A DNA stretch of 64,000 nt from Mf105b01 sp965283695 (GTDB lineage: Bacteria > Pseudomonadota > Alphaproteobacteria > Parvibaculales > Parvibaculaceae). Below the pieces are notes generated by a model that was given only the letters and a program-made list of their open reading frames with translations, made no database searches and was not told the DNA's origin. The position numbers were made by a program, and so were the translations under genes. Shown here piece after piece: positions 42,606-52,097 of this stretch. The stretch spans positions 62,001 to 126,000 of the forward strand of contig CBDIPP010000005.1 in the NCBI GenBank assembly GCA_965283695.1, given 5' to 3'. How positions within the stretch are numbered: the stretch's first letter is position 1; each line of letters begins with the position of its first letter.

Positions 42606-43577
42606 TCAGGGCCCTTCGCCGGATGCCGCATGCGACGTCCGAGTGAGGCCCTGATCGGTCAGGTTAAAAACGCGGACCGGCTTCAATTCGCCCCGGTCAT
42701 ACTCTGCCAGGGCAACCGGCGTGCCGCCTGCAACGGTGAGGGCTATACCCTCCAATACCGGTGCATCACGGCCGCGTAACAAAATCGCCTGTCCTTGCTT
42801 CAATCGAGCTGCATCTTGATCACTTACGGCCACCGCCGGGATGTCGTCCAGCGCGGTCTCAAGCGGATGAAGATGGGCCCACAAGGTCGGGCGAGCGGCG
42901 GCACTATTGCCGAACTCCTTGAGTTTATCCAGCGAAATCGACGCATCTTCGCCAAAAGGTCCGGTTGAGAGGCGTCTTAAGGCCACAACATGCCCAAAAC
43001 AGCCCAAAACCTCGCCTAAATCACGCGCCAGAGAGCGGACATAGGTGCCCTTTGAGCACACAATCTCGAAGGCAGCATGGTCGGGATCGGGCACGTCCAA
43101 AAGCTCAGCTTCATAGATGGTCACGGGCCGTGATTTCAGCTCCACCGTCTCTCCGTCACGGGCAATGTCGTAAGCCCGCTCGCCGTTTACCTTGATGGCG
43201 GAGAATTGGGGCGGCACTTGCTCAATCTCTCCCAGAAACCCTTCCAAGGCGGCCTCTATAGCGGCTCTGGCAGGCCTCTCATCGCTGGATTGGACAACTT
43301 CCCCCTCTGCATCGTCAGTGGTCGTGGCAGCGCCCCATTTCACGGTGAAGCGATAGACCTTCTCGCTATCAACCACAAAGGGAATGGTTTTGGTCGCCTC
43401 GCCCAAGGCAATCGGCAAAATACCTTCAGCGAGCGGGTCGAGTGTGCCTGCGTGACCGGCTTTCTGAGCGTTAAAGGCTCGACGAACAGCACCCACAACC
43501 TGCGTAGAGGTCGGTCCCACGGGCTTGTCGACAATCACCCAGCCGGAAACCGGATCACCCTTTTTTTGGCGGCCCAT
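42606..43577 (-). CDS. truB: tRNA pseudouridine-55 synthase TruB
   Basis: 323 residues from the ATG at 43577, with GAGGG upstream; an in-frame TTG inside rbfA is not used. The catalytic Asp lies in KAGHAGTLDPLAEGILP and the family opening is GWVIVDKPVGPTSTQVV. A C-terminal PUA-like segment follows (about 250-320). It makes the universal T-loop pseudouridine. The start overlaps the rbfA 3' end closely (gap of four bases). Confidence 0.95.
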   Translation of the reverse strand: MGRQKKGDPVSGWVIVDKPVGPTSTQVVGAVRRAFNAQKAGHAGTLDPLAEGILPIALGEATKTIPFVVDSEKVYRFTVKWGAATTTDDAEGEVVQSSDERPARAAIEAALEGFLGEIEQVPPQFSAIKVNGERAYDIARDGETVELKSRPVTIYEAELLDVPDPDHAAFEIVCSKGTYVRSLARDLGEVLGCFGHVVALRRLSTGPFGEDASISLDKLKEFGNSAAARPTLWAHLHPLETALDDIPAVAVSDQDAARLKQGQAILLRGRDAPVLEGIALTVAGGTPVALAEYDRGELKPVRVFNLTDQGLTRTSHAASGEGP

Positions 43578-43581
43578 AATG

Positions 43582-44055
43582 TCAGCCCTCGCCGCCAATA
43601 TCTGATTCTGGGTCAGATTCTGAGTCTTTCAGATCCTTGTCCAAGTCCTTGTCCAAATCCTGGGCCACTTTCGGCGAGCTGAGCATGGCATCGACGCTCT
43701 CTGCATAATCGAAGGTCGTGTCTGCGGCAAATGTGAGGTCGGGCATGTGCTTCAACGTCACCGCACGGGACACTTCACCGCGATAGAACTTTTTTGCGTG
43801 ATTGAGTGCGTCTACAACCGATGCGGGATCTGAATGACCGAGCGGCACAACATACGCCACCGCGTTTTTCAGATCCGGGCTCGCCCGGACTTCCGACACC
43901 GTGATGATGGCCTCGCGCAAAACAGGGTCCAAAACATCACGCCGGGTGAAGATCTCCGACAGGGCTGCCCGCAACAATTCTCCAATGCGCAGCTGGCGCT
44001 GGCTTGGCGCTCTGCCAGATGGGGCTTTGATGGTGCCTTTACGACGTTGGCTCAT
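43582..44055 (-). CDS. rbfA: Ribosome-binding factor A
   Basis: 157 residues, with a KH-like core (about 20-120; SQRQLRIGELLRAALSEIF, EVRASPDLKNAVAYV). It binds the 30S subunit during late maturation of the 16S 5' end. The C-terminal 30 residues are an acidic low-complexity tail containing DLDKDLDKDLKD, made by a short internal repeat. Between infB and truB as expected. Confidence 0.94.
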   Translation of the reverse strand: MSQRRKGTIKAPSGRAPSQRQLRIGELLRAALSEIFTRRDVLDPVLREAIITVSEVRASPDLKNAVAYVVPLGHSDPASVVDALNHAKKFYRGEVSRAVTLKHMPDLTFAADTTFDYAESVDAMLSSPKVAQDLDKDLDKDLKDSESDPESDIGGEG

Positions 44056-44067
44056 ATCTCTTCATCT

Positions 44068-44107
44068 CAAAAAGGAGAAGACTGCCCAGCTCCAGCCAGG
44101 CAGTCCT
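44068..44107 (-). terminator. Terminator or attenuator between infB and rbfA
   Basis: On the minus strand GACTGCC (with flanking AG) pairs with GGCAGTC around a 12-base loop, followed by TTCTCCTTTTTG. It lies about 75 bases after the infB stop and ends just before the rbfA start. Confidence 0.55.
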
Positions 44108-44180
44108 CATGCAATTTCACTCTCAAGTGCGAACTTGGTCAGCTCACGGCTTCCAATCAGGCGCCTCTAAGCGAGAGCCG

Positions 44181-46772
44181 CTATTCGAGGGAACGGGCAA
44201 TCGATTCCACATCGAAGCACTCGATCACATCACCGACACGCATGTCCTGATAGTTTTCGAAGCTCATGCCACATTCCTGTCCGCCACCCACTTCTTTCAC
44301 TTCGTCCTTGAAGCGTTTCAGCGTGGACAGCGTGCCTTCGTGGATTACAACATCATCGCGAATGAGGCGCACTTTCGAACCGCGCTTCACAGTGCCTTCT
44401 GTAATTTTACACCCTGCAATACGGCCCACTTTCGAGATGTTGAACACCTCGAGGATTTCGGCATTGCCATTGAAGGTTTCGCGGATCTCTGGTGACAGGA
44501 GGCCAGACATGGCCGCCTTCACATCGTCAACCAGATCGTAGATCACCGAGTAATAGCGGATCTCAATACCGGTGGCGCGCGCAGCGCTTCTGGCCTGTGC
44601 ATTTGCACGCACGTTAAAGCCGATGACCGGTGCCCCTGAGGCATCTGCCAAAGTGACGTCTGCTTCTGTGATCCCGCCAACGCCGGAATGGATGATTTTG
44701 GCAGAGACCTCGTCGGTTCCAAGTTTTTCCATCGCCTGTACGATGGCTTCGGAAGAGCCCTGCACATCAGATTTCACAACGATCGGCAGTTCCTGACGAT
44801 CTGCTTCCTTAAGCTGTGTCAGCATCTGATCAAGCGATGTCCGTCCGGAACCGCCCACACGCTTATCGCGCTGCAGGCGCTGACGATAGTCGGCGACTTC
44901 ACGGGCACGGGCTTCGTTCTCAACGACAACAAAGACATCACCGGCTTCGGGCGTTCCGTTCAGACCAAGCACCTCTACAGGCTGCGATGGTCCTGCGCTT
45001 TCAACGCTTTCGCCGCGATCATTGATGAGTGCGCGAACCTTGCCCCACTCAGCACCTGCGACGAGAATATCGCCAACCGCAAGCGTGCCGCGTTGAACAA
45101 GCAATGTTCCAACAGGGCCCCGGCCCTTGTCGAGCTTGGCTTCAACAATCACGCCCTCACCCGGACGAGTCGCGTTTGCTTTCAGCTCAAGAATTTCCGC
45201 CTGAAGCACGATGGCTTCTTCCAGCTTGTCGAGACCTTCTTTGGTATGCGCTGACACTTCGACTGCCTGGATGTCCCCACCCATGTCTTCCACGAAAATT
45301 TCGTGCTGGAGAAGTTCGTTTTTCACACGCTGCGGTTCAGCCGCAGGTTTGTCACACTTGTTGATCGCAACAATAATCGGCACTTCCGCCGCTTTGGCGT
45401 GATTGATGGCCTCAATCGTCTGAGGCATCACACCATCATCGGCTGCAACCACAAGGATCACGATATCCGTTGCTTGCGCACCACGAGCACGCATGGAGGT
45501 AAAGGCTTCATGGCCCGGCGTATCGAGGAAAGTGATTTTGTCACCAGAAGCAATGTTCACCTGATAGGCACCAATGTGCTGGGTGATACCGCCGGCTTCA
45601 CCAGCGACAACATCCGTCTGGCGAAGCGCATCAAGCAAGGATGTCTTACCGTGGTCAACGTGACCCATCACGGTGACAACCGGCGCACGTGGCTGTTTTA
45701 CTTCATCGGTGTCGTCGTCGGTCACCAGACCTTCTTCAACGTCTGCCTCGGAAACACGTTTCACGGTGTGCCCTAGCTCTTCAGCGATAAGCTGCGCAGA
45801 GTCACTGTCGATCACATCATTGATGGTGACCATCTCACCCTGCTTCATCAGGATCTTGATCACGTCAACGGCACGCTCTGCCATCCGGTTGGCCAATTCC
45901 TGAACCGTGATCGCTTCCGGGATCACAACCTCACGGACAACCTTGGCAGCAGGACCGGTCTGGCCCATGGCTTTCTTTTTCTCACGCTCAGCGCGACGGC
46001 GCATGGCCGCAAGAGATTTCTGACGATCCCCATCAGACCCACGAAGGGCACTATCGATGGTGAGCTTGCCGGTGCGACGGCGAGGTTCGTTGCGACGTGT
46101 CGGCGTTGGCGCAGGTCGCGCATCGCCTGGACGTCCGCGAGGCTTCTTGTCGTCCGCCTTGGCTGCTTTCGGCGCCGTTTTTGCGGCAGGCTTTACCTCT
46201 TCACCTGGTGGAGGTGGTGGCGTCGCATCAAGGCGTTTTTGCGCTTCAACTTCCGCCTGGCGTTTGGCTTCTTCTTCAGCCTTCAGACGTTTTGCTTCTT
46301 GAGCTTCACGCTTGGCAGCTTCTGCTTCTTCTTTTGCCCGGACCTTGTCTTCTTCTGCACGGCGCACAGCTTCGATTTCTGCGCGCTTGCGATCTTCTTC
46401 TTCACGTACACGCGCCATGTCGAGCGCGCGTCCGCGGGCTTTCTTTTCTTCTTCCGTCAGGGTGCGTAGCACCATGCCGCTGCGATCTTTTTTCGGAGCG
46501 GGGGCCGGTGCCTTTGGCGCTGCAGGTTTTGGCGCAGCCGGTTTTTTCACCACCGCCTTCGGCGCTGGCGTCGCGACTTTCTTTTCTTCTGCCGCCGGCA
46601 CTGCCTTGCCTGTCGGCTTGATCGTGCGCTTCCGCTTTGTCTCAACGACAACCGATTTGGAGCGGCCATGCGAAATGTTCTGGCGCACATGTCCAGAGTC
46701 CACCGTCCGCTTCAGGCTGAGAGTTTTCCCGCCTGCTGGCTTCCGTTCGCCGTCGTCCGTCTGATCGCTCAT
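44181..46772 (-). CDS. infB: Translation initiation factor IF-2
   Basis: 863 residues. The N-terminal 270 residues are low-complexity Lys/Ala/Glu/Pro with an IF2 associated helix. The G domain follows with G1 GHVDHGKTSLLDAL, G3 DTPGHEAF and G4 NKCDKP, then domains II to IV; C2 binds fMet-tRNA and ends in the conserved IECFDVESIARSLE. It promotes subunit joining. The start is one base from the ylxR stop, so both are co-translated. Confidence 0.97.
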   Translation of the reverse strand: MSDQTDDGERKPAGGKTLSLKRTVDSGHVRQNISHGRSKSVVVETKRKRTIKPTGKAVPAAEEKKVATPAPKAVVKKPAAPKPAAPKAPAPAPKKDRSGMVLRTLTEEEKKARGRALDMARVREEEDRKRAEIEAVRRAEEDKVRAKEEAEAAKREAQEAKRLKAEEEAKRQAEVEAQKRLDATPPPPPGEEVKPAAKTAPKAAKADDKKPRGRPGDARPAPTPTRRNEPRRRTGKLTIDSALRGSDGDRQKSLAAMRRRAEREKKKAMGQTGPAAKVVREVVIPEAITVQELANRMAERAVDVIKILMKQGEMVTINDVIDSDSAQLIAEELGHTVKRVSEADVEEGLVTDDDTDEVKQPRAPVVTVMGHVDHGKTSLLDALRQTDVVAGEAGGITQHIGAYQVNIASGDKITFLDTPGHEAFTSMRARGAQATDIVILVVAADDGVMPQTIEAINHAKAAEVPIIVAINKCDKPAAEPQRVKNELLQHEIFVEDMGGDIQAVEVSAHTKEGLDKLEEAIVLQAEILELKANATRPGEGVIVEAKLDKGRGPVGTLLVQRGTLAVGDILVAGAEWGKVRALINDRGESVESAGPSQPVEVLGLNGTPEAGDVFVVVENEARAREVADYRQRLQRDKRVGGSGRTSLDQMLTQLKEADRQELPIVVKSDVQGSSEAIVQAMEKLGTDEVSAKIIHSGVGGITEADVTLADASGAPVIGFNVRANAQARSAARATGIEIRYYSVIYDLVDDVKAAMSGLLSPEIRETFNGNAEILEVFNISKVGRIAGCKITEGTVKRGSKVRLIRDDVVIHEGTLSTLKRFKDEVKEVGGGQECGMSFENYQDMRVGDVIECFDVESIARSLE

Positions 46773-46773
46773 T

Positions 46774-47469
46774 CTATTCCTTTACGTCGCCTGGATCTGT
46801 CTGATCGTTCCAGGCAGCAAGTCTGGCAAAGTCCGCCAGCACCTTTTCCTGCATACGTCCCGTTTTCAGGGCTGCATGTACCACATTTGACCGCCCCAAT
46901 GCCAAGCCCATTTGGGCTGCACTAAGACCTCGTATCACCGGCAGATCGTTCAAATCTGCCGCTTTTAGCTTTGCGCGCAGCCTACGGACCCCATCTCGGC
47001 CTGCATCCACCGCCTCAATCATCAATGCGACCGGCTCCCGGTCGAGGGTCTCGAACGCCCGTTCAAGGCCCATAATCAGTTCTCCTGAGCGCCGCGCTAA
47101 CCCTAAGGTTTCTGCTGCACGCGCCTCCAGCAGCCGTTTCACGAGATCCGCCAGTCCTTCAGGGACTGTGACCTGCTGTTTCGCCGCCCGGGCAAATGCC
47201 TTCTTGGCAATTGCCAGATCGAGCGCTTCCTGGGTCCCTGTGACCCAAATGCCGCGCCCGGGCAGCTTTTCTGCCAAATCCGGCCCAATGGTGCCATCGG
47301 GCCCTACAACAAAGCGAATTAGCCCCGCTTTCGGTTGGCTCTCGCCTGTCGCAATACACCTTCGCTCTGACTTTTCCTTGCCGGGCCTTCCCCGGCTCGG
47401 TGTGTCATCACCGGGTTCGTCTGAAGATGGCTCGTCTGAGGGCGGGTCGTTTGCCGGGGCTGCAGTCAT
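46774..47469 (-). CDS. ylxR: YlxR (DUF448) RNA-binding protein with C-terminal L7Ae-like domain
   Basis: 231 residues. An acidic Pro/Ser/Glu N-terminus precedes the YlxR domain (about 35-100; ERRCIATGESQPKAGLIRF, LPGRGIWV). The C-terminal half (about 115-205) resembles L7Ae/L30e-type RNA-binding domains. This fused form is common in alphaproteobacteria between nusA and infB. YlxR proteins bind RNA and influence RNase P or transcription; a precise role here is unknown. Confidence 0.9.
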   Translation of the reverse strand: MTAAPANDPPSDEPSSDEPGDDTPSRGRPGKEKSERRCIATGESQPKAGLIRFVVGPDGTIGPDLAEKLPGRGIWVTGTQEALDLAIAKKAFARAAKQQVTVPEGLADLVKRLLEARAAETLGLARRSGELIMGLERAFETLDREPVALMIEAVDAGRDGVRRLRAKLKAADLNDLPVIRGLSAAQMGLALGRSNVVHAALKTGRMQEKVLADFARLAAWNDQTDPGDVKE

Positions 47470-47493
47470 GAGCAGCGCCCCTCAACCTTCGAC

Positions 47494-49149
47494 CTATGCC
47501 TCAGCCACCGGCGTTGCTTCGCCTTCGGCCGCTTCGCCGTCTTCTTCCTGCGCCTCAGCTTCCGCCGCTTCTGCTGCTGCCGCTGCAGCCAGCTCTTCTT
47601 CGGTCACCCATCCTGCTTTCACGCGGGCTGCCATGATCATGGCTTGAGCTTCTTCAGCACCGAGGTCAAAGCCGTCCAGAATACCATCCATCCTGGTGCG
47701 CTCTCCGTCGACATGCTCATACCACCCGATCAAATCATCGGTGACACAGCCGGCAACATCTTCGACCGTCTTAATTTCGTTTTCACCGAAGGCCACAAGC
47801 ATCGCTGTGGTCACACCAGGAACTTCTGTTACTTCATCCTGCACGCCCAGCTCGCGGCGCTTGGTGTCAAATTCGGCATTCTGACGATCGATAAAGTCGA
47901 GCGCACGGTTCTGAATTTCCTGCGCGGTCTCTTCATCAAAGCCTTCGATCTCGGCAATTTCCTCAACGGGCACGTAGGCCACTTCTTCAACTGACGAGAA
48001 GCCCTCTGATGCCAGCAACTGCGCAATCACTTCATCCACATCGAACGCCTGGACAAAGGTTTCAGAGCGCTGAAGGAACTCAGCCTGACGACGTTCAGAT
48101 TCTTCCGCCTCTGTCAGAATGTCGATATCCCAGCCGGTGAGCTGCGAAGCCAAGCGAACGTTCTGACCGCGACGCCCAATTGCCAGTGACAATTGTTCAT
48201 CTGGCACCACCACTTCAATACGCTGCGCGTCTTCGTCGAGCACAACTTTCACAACTTCTGCCGGTGCAAGTGCATTGACGATGAAGCCCGCAAAATCATC
48301 CGTCCATTGGATGATGTCGATCTTCTCGCCCTGCAGTTCGTTCACCACAGCCTGAACACGGCTACCGCGCATACCCACGCAGGCGCCGACAGGATCAATG
48401 GAATGATCGTTTGACGTCACGGCGATCTTTGCGCGTGATCCAGGATCACGTGCAACTGCACGCACATCAATAATGCCGTCATAAATCTCCGGCACTTCCT
48501 GGGCAAAGAGCTGCGCCATGAACTGAGGATGTGTTCTGGACAGGAAGATCTGCGGTCCACGCTGTTCGCGGCGCACGTCGTAAATGTAAGCGCGGATGCG
48601 GTCGCCTGCGCGGAAAGCTTCTCGTGGCAAGCCTTCGTCGCGACGGACGATGCCTTCGCCACGGCCGAGATCAACAATCACATTGCCATATTCTGCGCGC
48701 TTCACGATGCCGTGGACAATCTCGCCAATGCGATCTTTGTATTCTTCGAACTGCCGCTCACGCTCTGCGTCACGTACCTTTTGCACGATGACCTGTTTTG
48801 CGGTCTGTGCAGCAATCCGTCCAAAATCAACAGGTGGTAATTCGTCTTCGATCAGGTCACCGACGCGCGCTGCCGGGTTCCGGCGCTGCGCATCAATGAC
48901 TGTGATTTCTGTCGCGTCATTGTCAATAACATCTACAACATCGAGCAACCGCACGAGACGAATTTCTCCTGTGTTTGGATCGATGCGTGCGCGGATTTCA
49001 TTTTCCGCTCCGTAGCGAGACTTGGCCGCTTTCTGGATCGCTTCCGCCATTGCTTCGAGAACCAGTTCGCGTTCGATCGATTTTTCCCGCGCGACTGCAT
49101 CAGCAATCTGCAGAAGTTCCAATCTATTTGCGCTCACAGCCTGAGCCAT
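47494..49149 (-). CDS. nusA: Transcription termination/antitermination protein NusA
   Basis: 551 residues. Order: N-terminal RNAP-binding domain (from ANRLELLQIADAVAREKSI), S1 (GIVKRAEYGNVIVDLG), two KH domains (VGMRGSRVQAVVNEL and GRRGQNVRLASQLTGWDID), then two HhH/acidic repeats at the C-terminus and a Glu/Ala-rich tail. It binds the elongation complex and influences pausing, termination and antitermination. Preceded by four tandem 27-base hairpin units and rimP. Confidence 0.97.
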   Translation of the reverse strand: MAQAVSANRLELLQIADAVAREKSIERELVLEAMAEAIQKAAKSRYGAENEIRARIDPNTGEIRLVRLLDVVDVIDNDATEITVIDAQRRNPAARVGDLIEDELPPVDFGRIAAQTAKQVIVQKVRDAERERQFEEYKDRIGEIVHGIVKRAEYGNVIVDLGRGEGIVRRDEGLPREAFRAGDRIRAYIYDVRREQRGPQIFLSRTHPQFMAQLFAQEVPEIYDGIIDVRAVARDPGSRAKIAVTSNDHSIDPVGACVGMRGSRVQAVVNELQGEKIDIIQWTDDFAGFIVNALAPAEVVKVVLDEDAQRIEVVVPDEQLSLAIGRRGQNVRLASQLTGWDIDILTEAEESERRQAEFLQRSETFVQAFDVDEVIAQLLASEGFSSVEEVAYVPVEEIAEIEGFDEETAQEIQNRALDFIDRQNAEFDTKRRELGVQDEVTEVPGVTTAMLVAFGENEIKTVEDVAGCVTDDLIGWYEHVDGERTRMDGILDGFDLGAEEAQAMIMAARVKAGWVTEEELAAAAAAEAAEAEAQEEDGEAAEGEATPVAEA

Positions 49150-49167
49150 TGTCTCGTCTCCGTTTTA

Positions 49168-49270
49168 GCCTCGCGCCAGTGGCGCTAATGTTAAGCCTCG
49201 CGCCAGTGGCGCTAATGTTAAGCCTCGCGCCAAGGGCGCTAATGTTAAGCCTCGCGCCAAAGGCGCTTAG
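49168..49270 (-). repeat. Four tandem 27-base hairpin units in the nusA leader
   Basis: Units begin at 49168, 49195, 49222 and 49249. Units 1 and 2 are identical, unit 3 differs only in the loop, and unit 4 is shortened. Each contains GCGCC-NNN-GGCGC with loop AGT, AGT, AAG or AAA on the plus strand. The set starts 19 bases before the nusA start. Stem bases are constant while only loop bases differ. Confidence 0.85.
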
Positions 49271-49292
49271 AATTTCTGTTGCACCTGGTCAG

Positions 49293-49865
49293 TCAGGTGC
49301 CAGCTCCAGAGAGCCGTTTTCCGCTTTCATCAATCAAGGTGTCGGTCATCACCAGCCGCGCATCATTCACAAGCCGGAAAGGAAGACCCACGATCTGCGG
49401 TTCGTCATGGCCGTCAATCTCCATGCGCAGCAGCACTTCACCGTCTTCCATGCCCTGCAAAACACCACGGAACCGTTTCCGGCCTGCAAGCGTTTCCGAA
49501 AGCTCCACTTTGGCCTCAAAGCCTGACCAGACATCAAAGTCTTTTTCCCGTGTGAGCGGGCGGCCAATGCCAGGGGAGGAAACTTCCAGCGTGTAATTGT
49601 TCTTAATAGGATCTTCCACGTCGAGGATCGCCGATGCTGCGCGGCTAACACTCTCGCATCCCTCAACCTGCATCGTACCGTCTGGCTTCTCCGCCATGAG
49701 TTGCAGGACAGACCCGCCTTCACCGGTAAGGCGCACACGCACAAGCTCAAAGCCCAGATCAACAATGGCTGGCTCAACAAGATCAGCAATTCTGGTCGCA
49801 ACAGCGCCCGGCGCAACCAAATGGCTGCGGTCGCTCGTTTGTTCTGTGTTGCTCTCGCTCTGCAC
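49293..49865 (-). CDS. rimP: Ribosome maturation factor RimP
   Basis: 190 residues from a GTG at 49865; no ATG is available upstream, and a TTG at 49913 is the alternative. Conserved blocks are IVDLGFELVRVRLTG, CESVSRAASAILD and YTLEVSSPGIGRPLTREKDF, which form the alpha/beta and SH3-like domains. It is needed for 30S maturation. First gene of the rimP-nusA-infB series. Confidence 0.92.
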   Translation of the reverse strand: MQSESNTEQTSDRSHLVAPGAVATRIADLVEPAIVDLGFELVRVRLTGEGGSVLQLMAEKPDGTMQVEGCESVSRAASAILDVEDPIKNNYTLEVSSPGIGRPLTREKDFDVWSGFEAKVELSETLAGRKRFRGVLQGMEDGEVLLRMEIDGHDEPQIVGLPFRLVNDARLVMTDTLIDESGKRLSGAGT

Positions 49866-50043
49866 GAATTCAAGTCGTCCAAAAAGGTCCGTAAATCGGA
49901 GCCCAGATAACAAAAAAAGCGGGGCCCCGGTCTGGAGTTCCCACTTTCAACAATCAGGCTAGGCCTGCTATGTGAAAATTCGTCTGCACATTACTCCCAG
50001 AAAGGGGGGCTTTTCAAGCGGTTTATTGAAATGGGTTTTGTCT

Positions 50044-50775
50044 CTATTGGGACGACGGTCCGCGGTTTTTGCGACGGAATGTCAAATAGACCGGGACCCG
50101 GCCTTCCCGGCCCGCTTTTGCCTCATAGCGGGTCCCCGGCCAATCATCGGGGCGGACGCGCCAGTCATCGGCGCATTCTGCCTGCCACTCAAACACCCCG
50201 TGGGCTCTCACTTCGCGAAGGGTCCAGCGGCTATAGTTCTTAATATCTGTCGCAACCCGAAATTCCGCTCCATCTTTCATGATGCGGGCCAGCTGATCCA
50301 AGGTCTCAGAGGACACAAAGCGGCGCTTATGGTGCCTCTTTTTGTGCCATGGGTCTGGGAAAAGCAGGAATGCGCGATCCAATGAGGCCTCTTCTAACCG
50401 CTCCAGCACGTCGCGGGCGTCATTGTGGTGGATGCGCACGTTTGTGAGCTCTTTTGCCTCTACCTCGGCCAAAAGCTTTGCAACCCCATTGATGAACGGT
50501 TCGCAGCCGATCAGCCCTACATTCGGATTTGCCATCGCCTGGGCCACCAGATGCTCGCCACCACCAAACCCTATTTCCAGCCAGACCTGCTCTATAGAAC
50601 TGTCAAACAAAGAGGATGGCGCCAGATTGTGCCTATCAAGCGGCACGGCAAGCTTTGGCAGCAGGTTCTCCATCAGGCTTTCCTGATGGCTGCGCAGTTT
50701 GTGGCCTTGTCGGCGCCCGTAAAGAAGACGCCGCCGACCGGGATTATCGGCAGGCGGCGTTTGTTTTTCTGACAT
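50044..50775 (-). CDS. trmB: tRNA (guanine-N7-)-methyltransferase
   Basis: 243 residues from the ATG at 50775. The SAM motif is WLEIGFGGGEHLVAQA, and the family motif FLLFPDPWHKKRHHKRRF is present. It methylates G46 in the tRNA variable loop. The N-terminus is basic (GRRRLLYGRRQGHKLRS). It lies 20 bases after the metK stop. Confidence 0.95.
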   Translation of the reverse strand: MSEKQTPPADNPGRRRLLYGRRQGHKLRSHQESLMENLLPKLAVPLDRHNLAPSSLFDSSIEQVWLEIGFGGGEHLVAQAMANPNVGLIGCEPFINGVAKLLAEVEAKELTNVRIHHNDARDVLERLEEASLDRAFLLFPDPWHKKRHHKRRFVSSETLDQLARIMKDGAEFRVATDIKNYSRWTLREVRAHGVFEWQAECADDWRVRPDDWPGTRYEAKAGREGRVPVYLTFRRKNRGPSSQ

Positions 50776-50795
50776 TGATTTTAAGCCCAAGAGCC

Positions 50796-51971
50796 TTAAG
50801 ACAATTCCGCCTTGATGACATCAACCAGGTCTGTCTTCTCCCAAGAGAATCCACCATCAGCATCCGGCTCGCGACCAAAGTGGCCATAAGCTGCGGTGCG
50901 TGCATAGATCGGACGCGACAGATTGAGGTGCTCACGAATGCCGCGGGGGCTTAAGTCCATTGCTTTGGAGATGGCTGTTTCAAGCGCAGCTTCGTCGACA
51001 TTCCCTGTGCCATGGGTGTCCACGTAGATAGACAGCGGCTTGGAAACACCGATCGCATAAGCAAGCTGCAAGGTGCACTTGTCCGCAAGACCTGCTGCGA
51101 CAACGTTTTTGGCTACATATCGGGCTGCATAGGCTGCTGAACGGTCCACCTTGGTCGGGTCTTTCCCGGAGAAGGCACCGCCACCGTGAGGGGCCGCTCC
51201 ACCATAGGTATCAACAATGATCTTACGACCCGTAAGACCCGCATCGCCATCAGGTCCACCGATCACAAAAAGGCCGGTCGGGTTCACATAGAATTCGTCT
51301 TCGGGACACATCCAACCCTCTGGAAGCACTTCTTCCACGACAGGGCGGACAAGCTCGCGAATGGCCGCTTGGTCCAGACCTTCGTCATGCTGGGTCGAGA
51401 CCACAACAGATGCGGCACCTACCGGCTGACCATTTACATATTTTAGTGTCACCTGGCTCTTGGAGTCCGGTCCAAAGCCTTTGACTTCGCCGCTGTGACG
51501 CAGCTCGGCCATGCGTTTCAGGATCAAGTGCGAGTAATAGATCGGCGCTGGCATCAGCACAGGGGTCTCTTTGCAGGCATACCCAAACATAATGCCCTGG
51601 TCGCCCGCGCCTTCGTCCTTATTGCCAGCAGCGTCGACGCCCTGTGCGATATGAGCGGACTGAGCATGAAGGTGAACTGCAACGTCAGCGTTTTTCCAGT
51701 GGAAACCATCCTGCTCATAGCCAATGTCTTTGACTGCTGCGCGGGCAACTTCCTCAATCTTTTGAGGTGTGATGCTATCAGGTCCACGAACCTCTCCAGC
51801 CAGCACAATCCGATTGGTGGTTGTCAGCGTCTCGCAAGCAACGCGTGAGAACGGGTCCGCTTCCAAGAAGAGGTCCAAGACCGCATCTGAAATTCGGTCG
51901 CAAACTTTGTCTGGATGACCTTCGGAAACTGACTCACTGGTAAATAGATAATCTGATCGTGGCACGCTCAT
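50796..51971 (-). CDS. metK: S-adenosylmethionine synthetase
   Basis: 391 residues. It makes SAM from methionine and ATP. Conserved motifs: SVSEGHPDKVCDRISDAVLD, GDQGIMFGYACKET and the glycine-rich GGGAFSGKDPTKVDRSAAY. GGGAG lies four bases before the ATG. The leader shows two small hairpins, but no match to a SAM riboswitch consensus was recognised. Confidence 0.97.
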   Translation of the reverse strand: MSVPRSDYLFTSESVSEGHPDKVCDRISDAVLDLFLEADPFSRVACETLTTTNRIVLAGEVRGPDSITPQKIEEVARAAVKDIGYEQDGFHWKNADVAVHLHAQSAHIAQGVDAAGNKDEGAGDQGIMFGYACKETPVLMPAPIYYSHLILKRMAELRHSGEVKGFGPDSKSQVTLKYVNGQPVGAASVVVSTQHDEGLDQAAIRELVRPVVEEVLPEGWMCPEDEFYVNPTGLFVIGGPDGDAGLTGRKIIVDTYGGAAPHGGGAFSGKDPTKVDRSAAYAARYVAKNVVAAGLADKCTLQLAYAIGVSKPLSIYVDTHGTGNVDEAALETAISKAMDLSPRGIREHLNLSRPIYARTAAYGHFGREPDADGGFSWEKTDLVDVIKAELS

Positions 51972-52097
51972 ACGTCTCCCAAATAAGCCTATAGAAGCTT
52001 TATGTAAGAAGCTTACTGCAGGCGCGCTTTAGTGCGGTGGCTGTTCTGGCAAGGTTTTAGGATGGGGTCAAGTTGAGACATTGGCCCCTAAGAAGCC

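Noticed and set aside
49168..49270. CRISPR array
   Set aside because: The 27-base units are directly adjacent without spacers and form internal hairpins; no cas gene is present.
49905..49935. Terminator upstream of rimP (GGGGCCCC followed by seven T on the minus strand)
   Set aside because: The palindrome leaves almost no loop; a stable stem cannot be drawn with confidence.
51972..52097. SAM riboswitch in the metK leader
   Set aside because: Two small hairpins are visible, but no match to SAM-II, SAM/SAH or other consensus cores that I can recognise.
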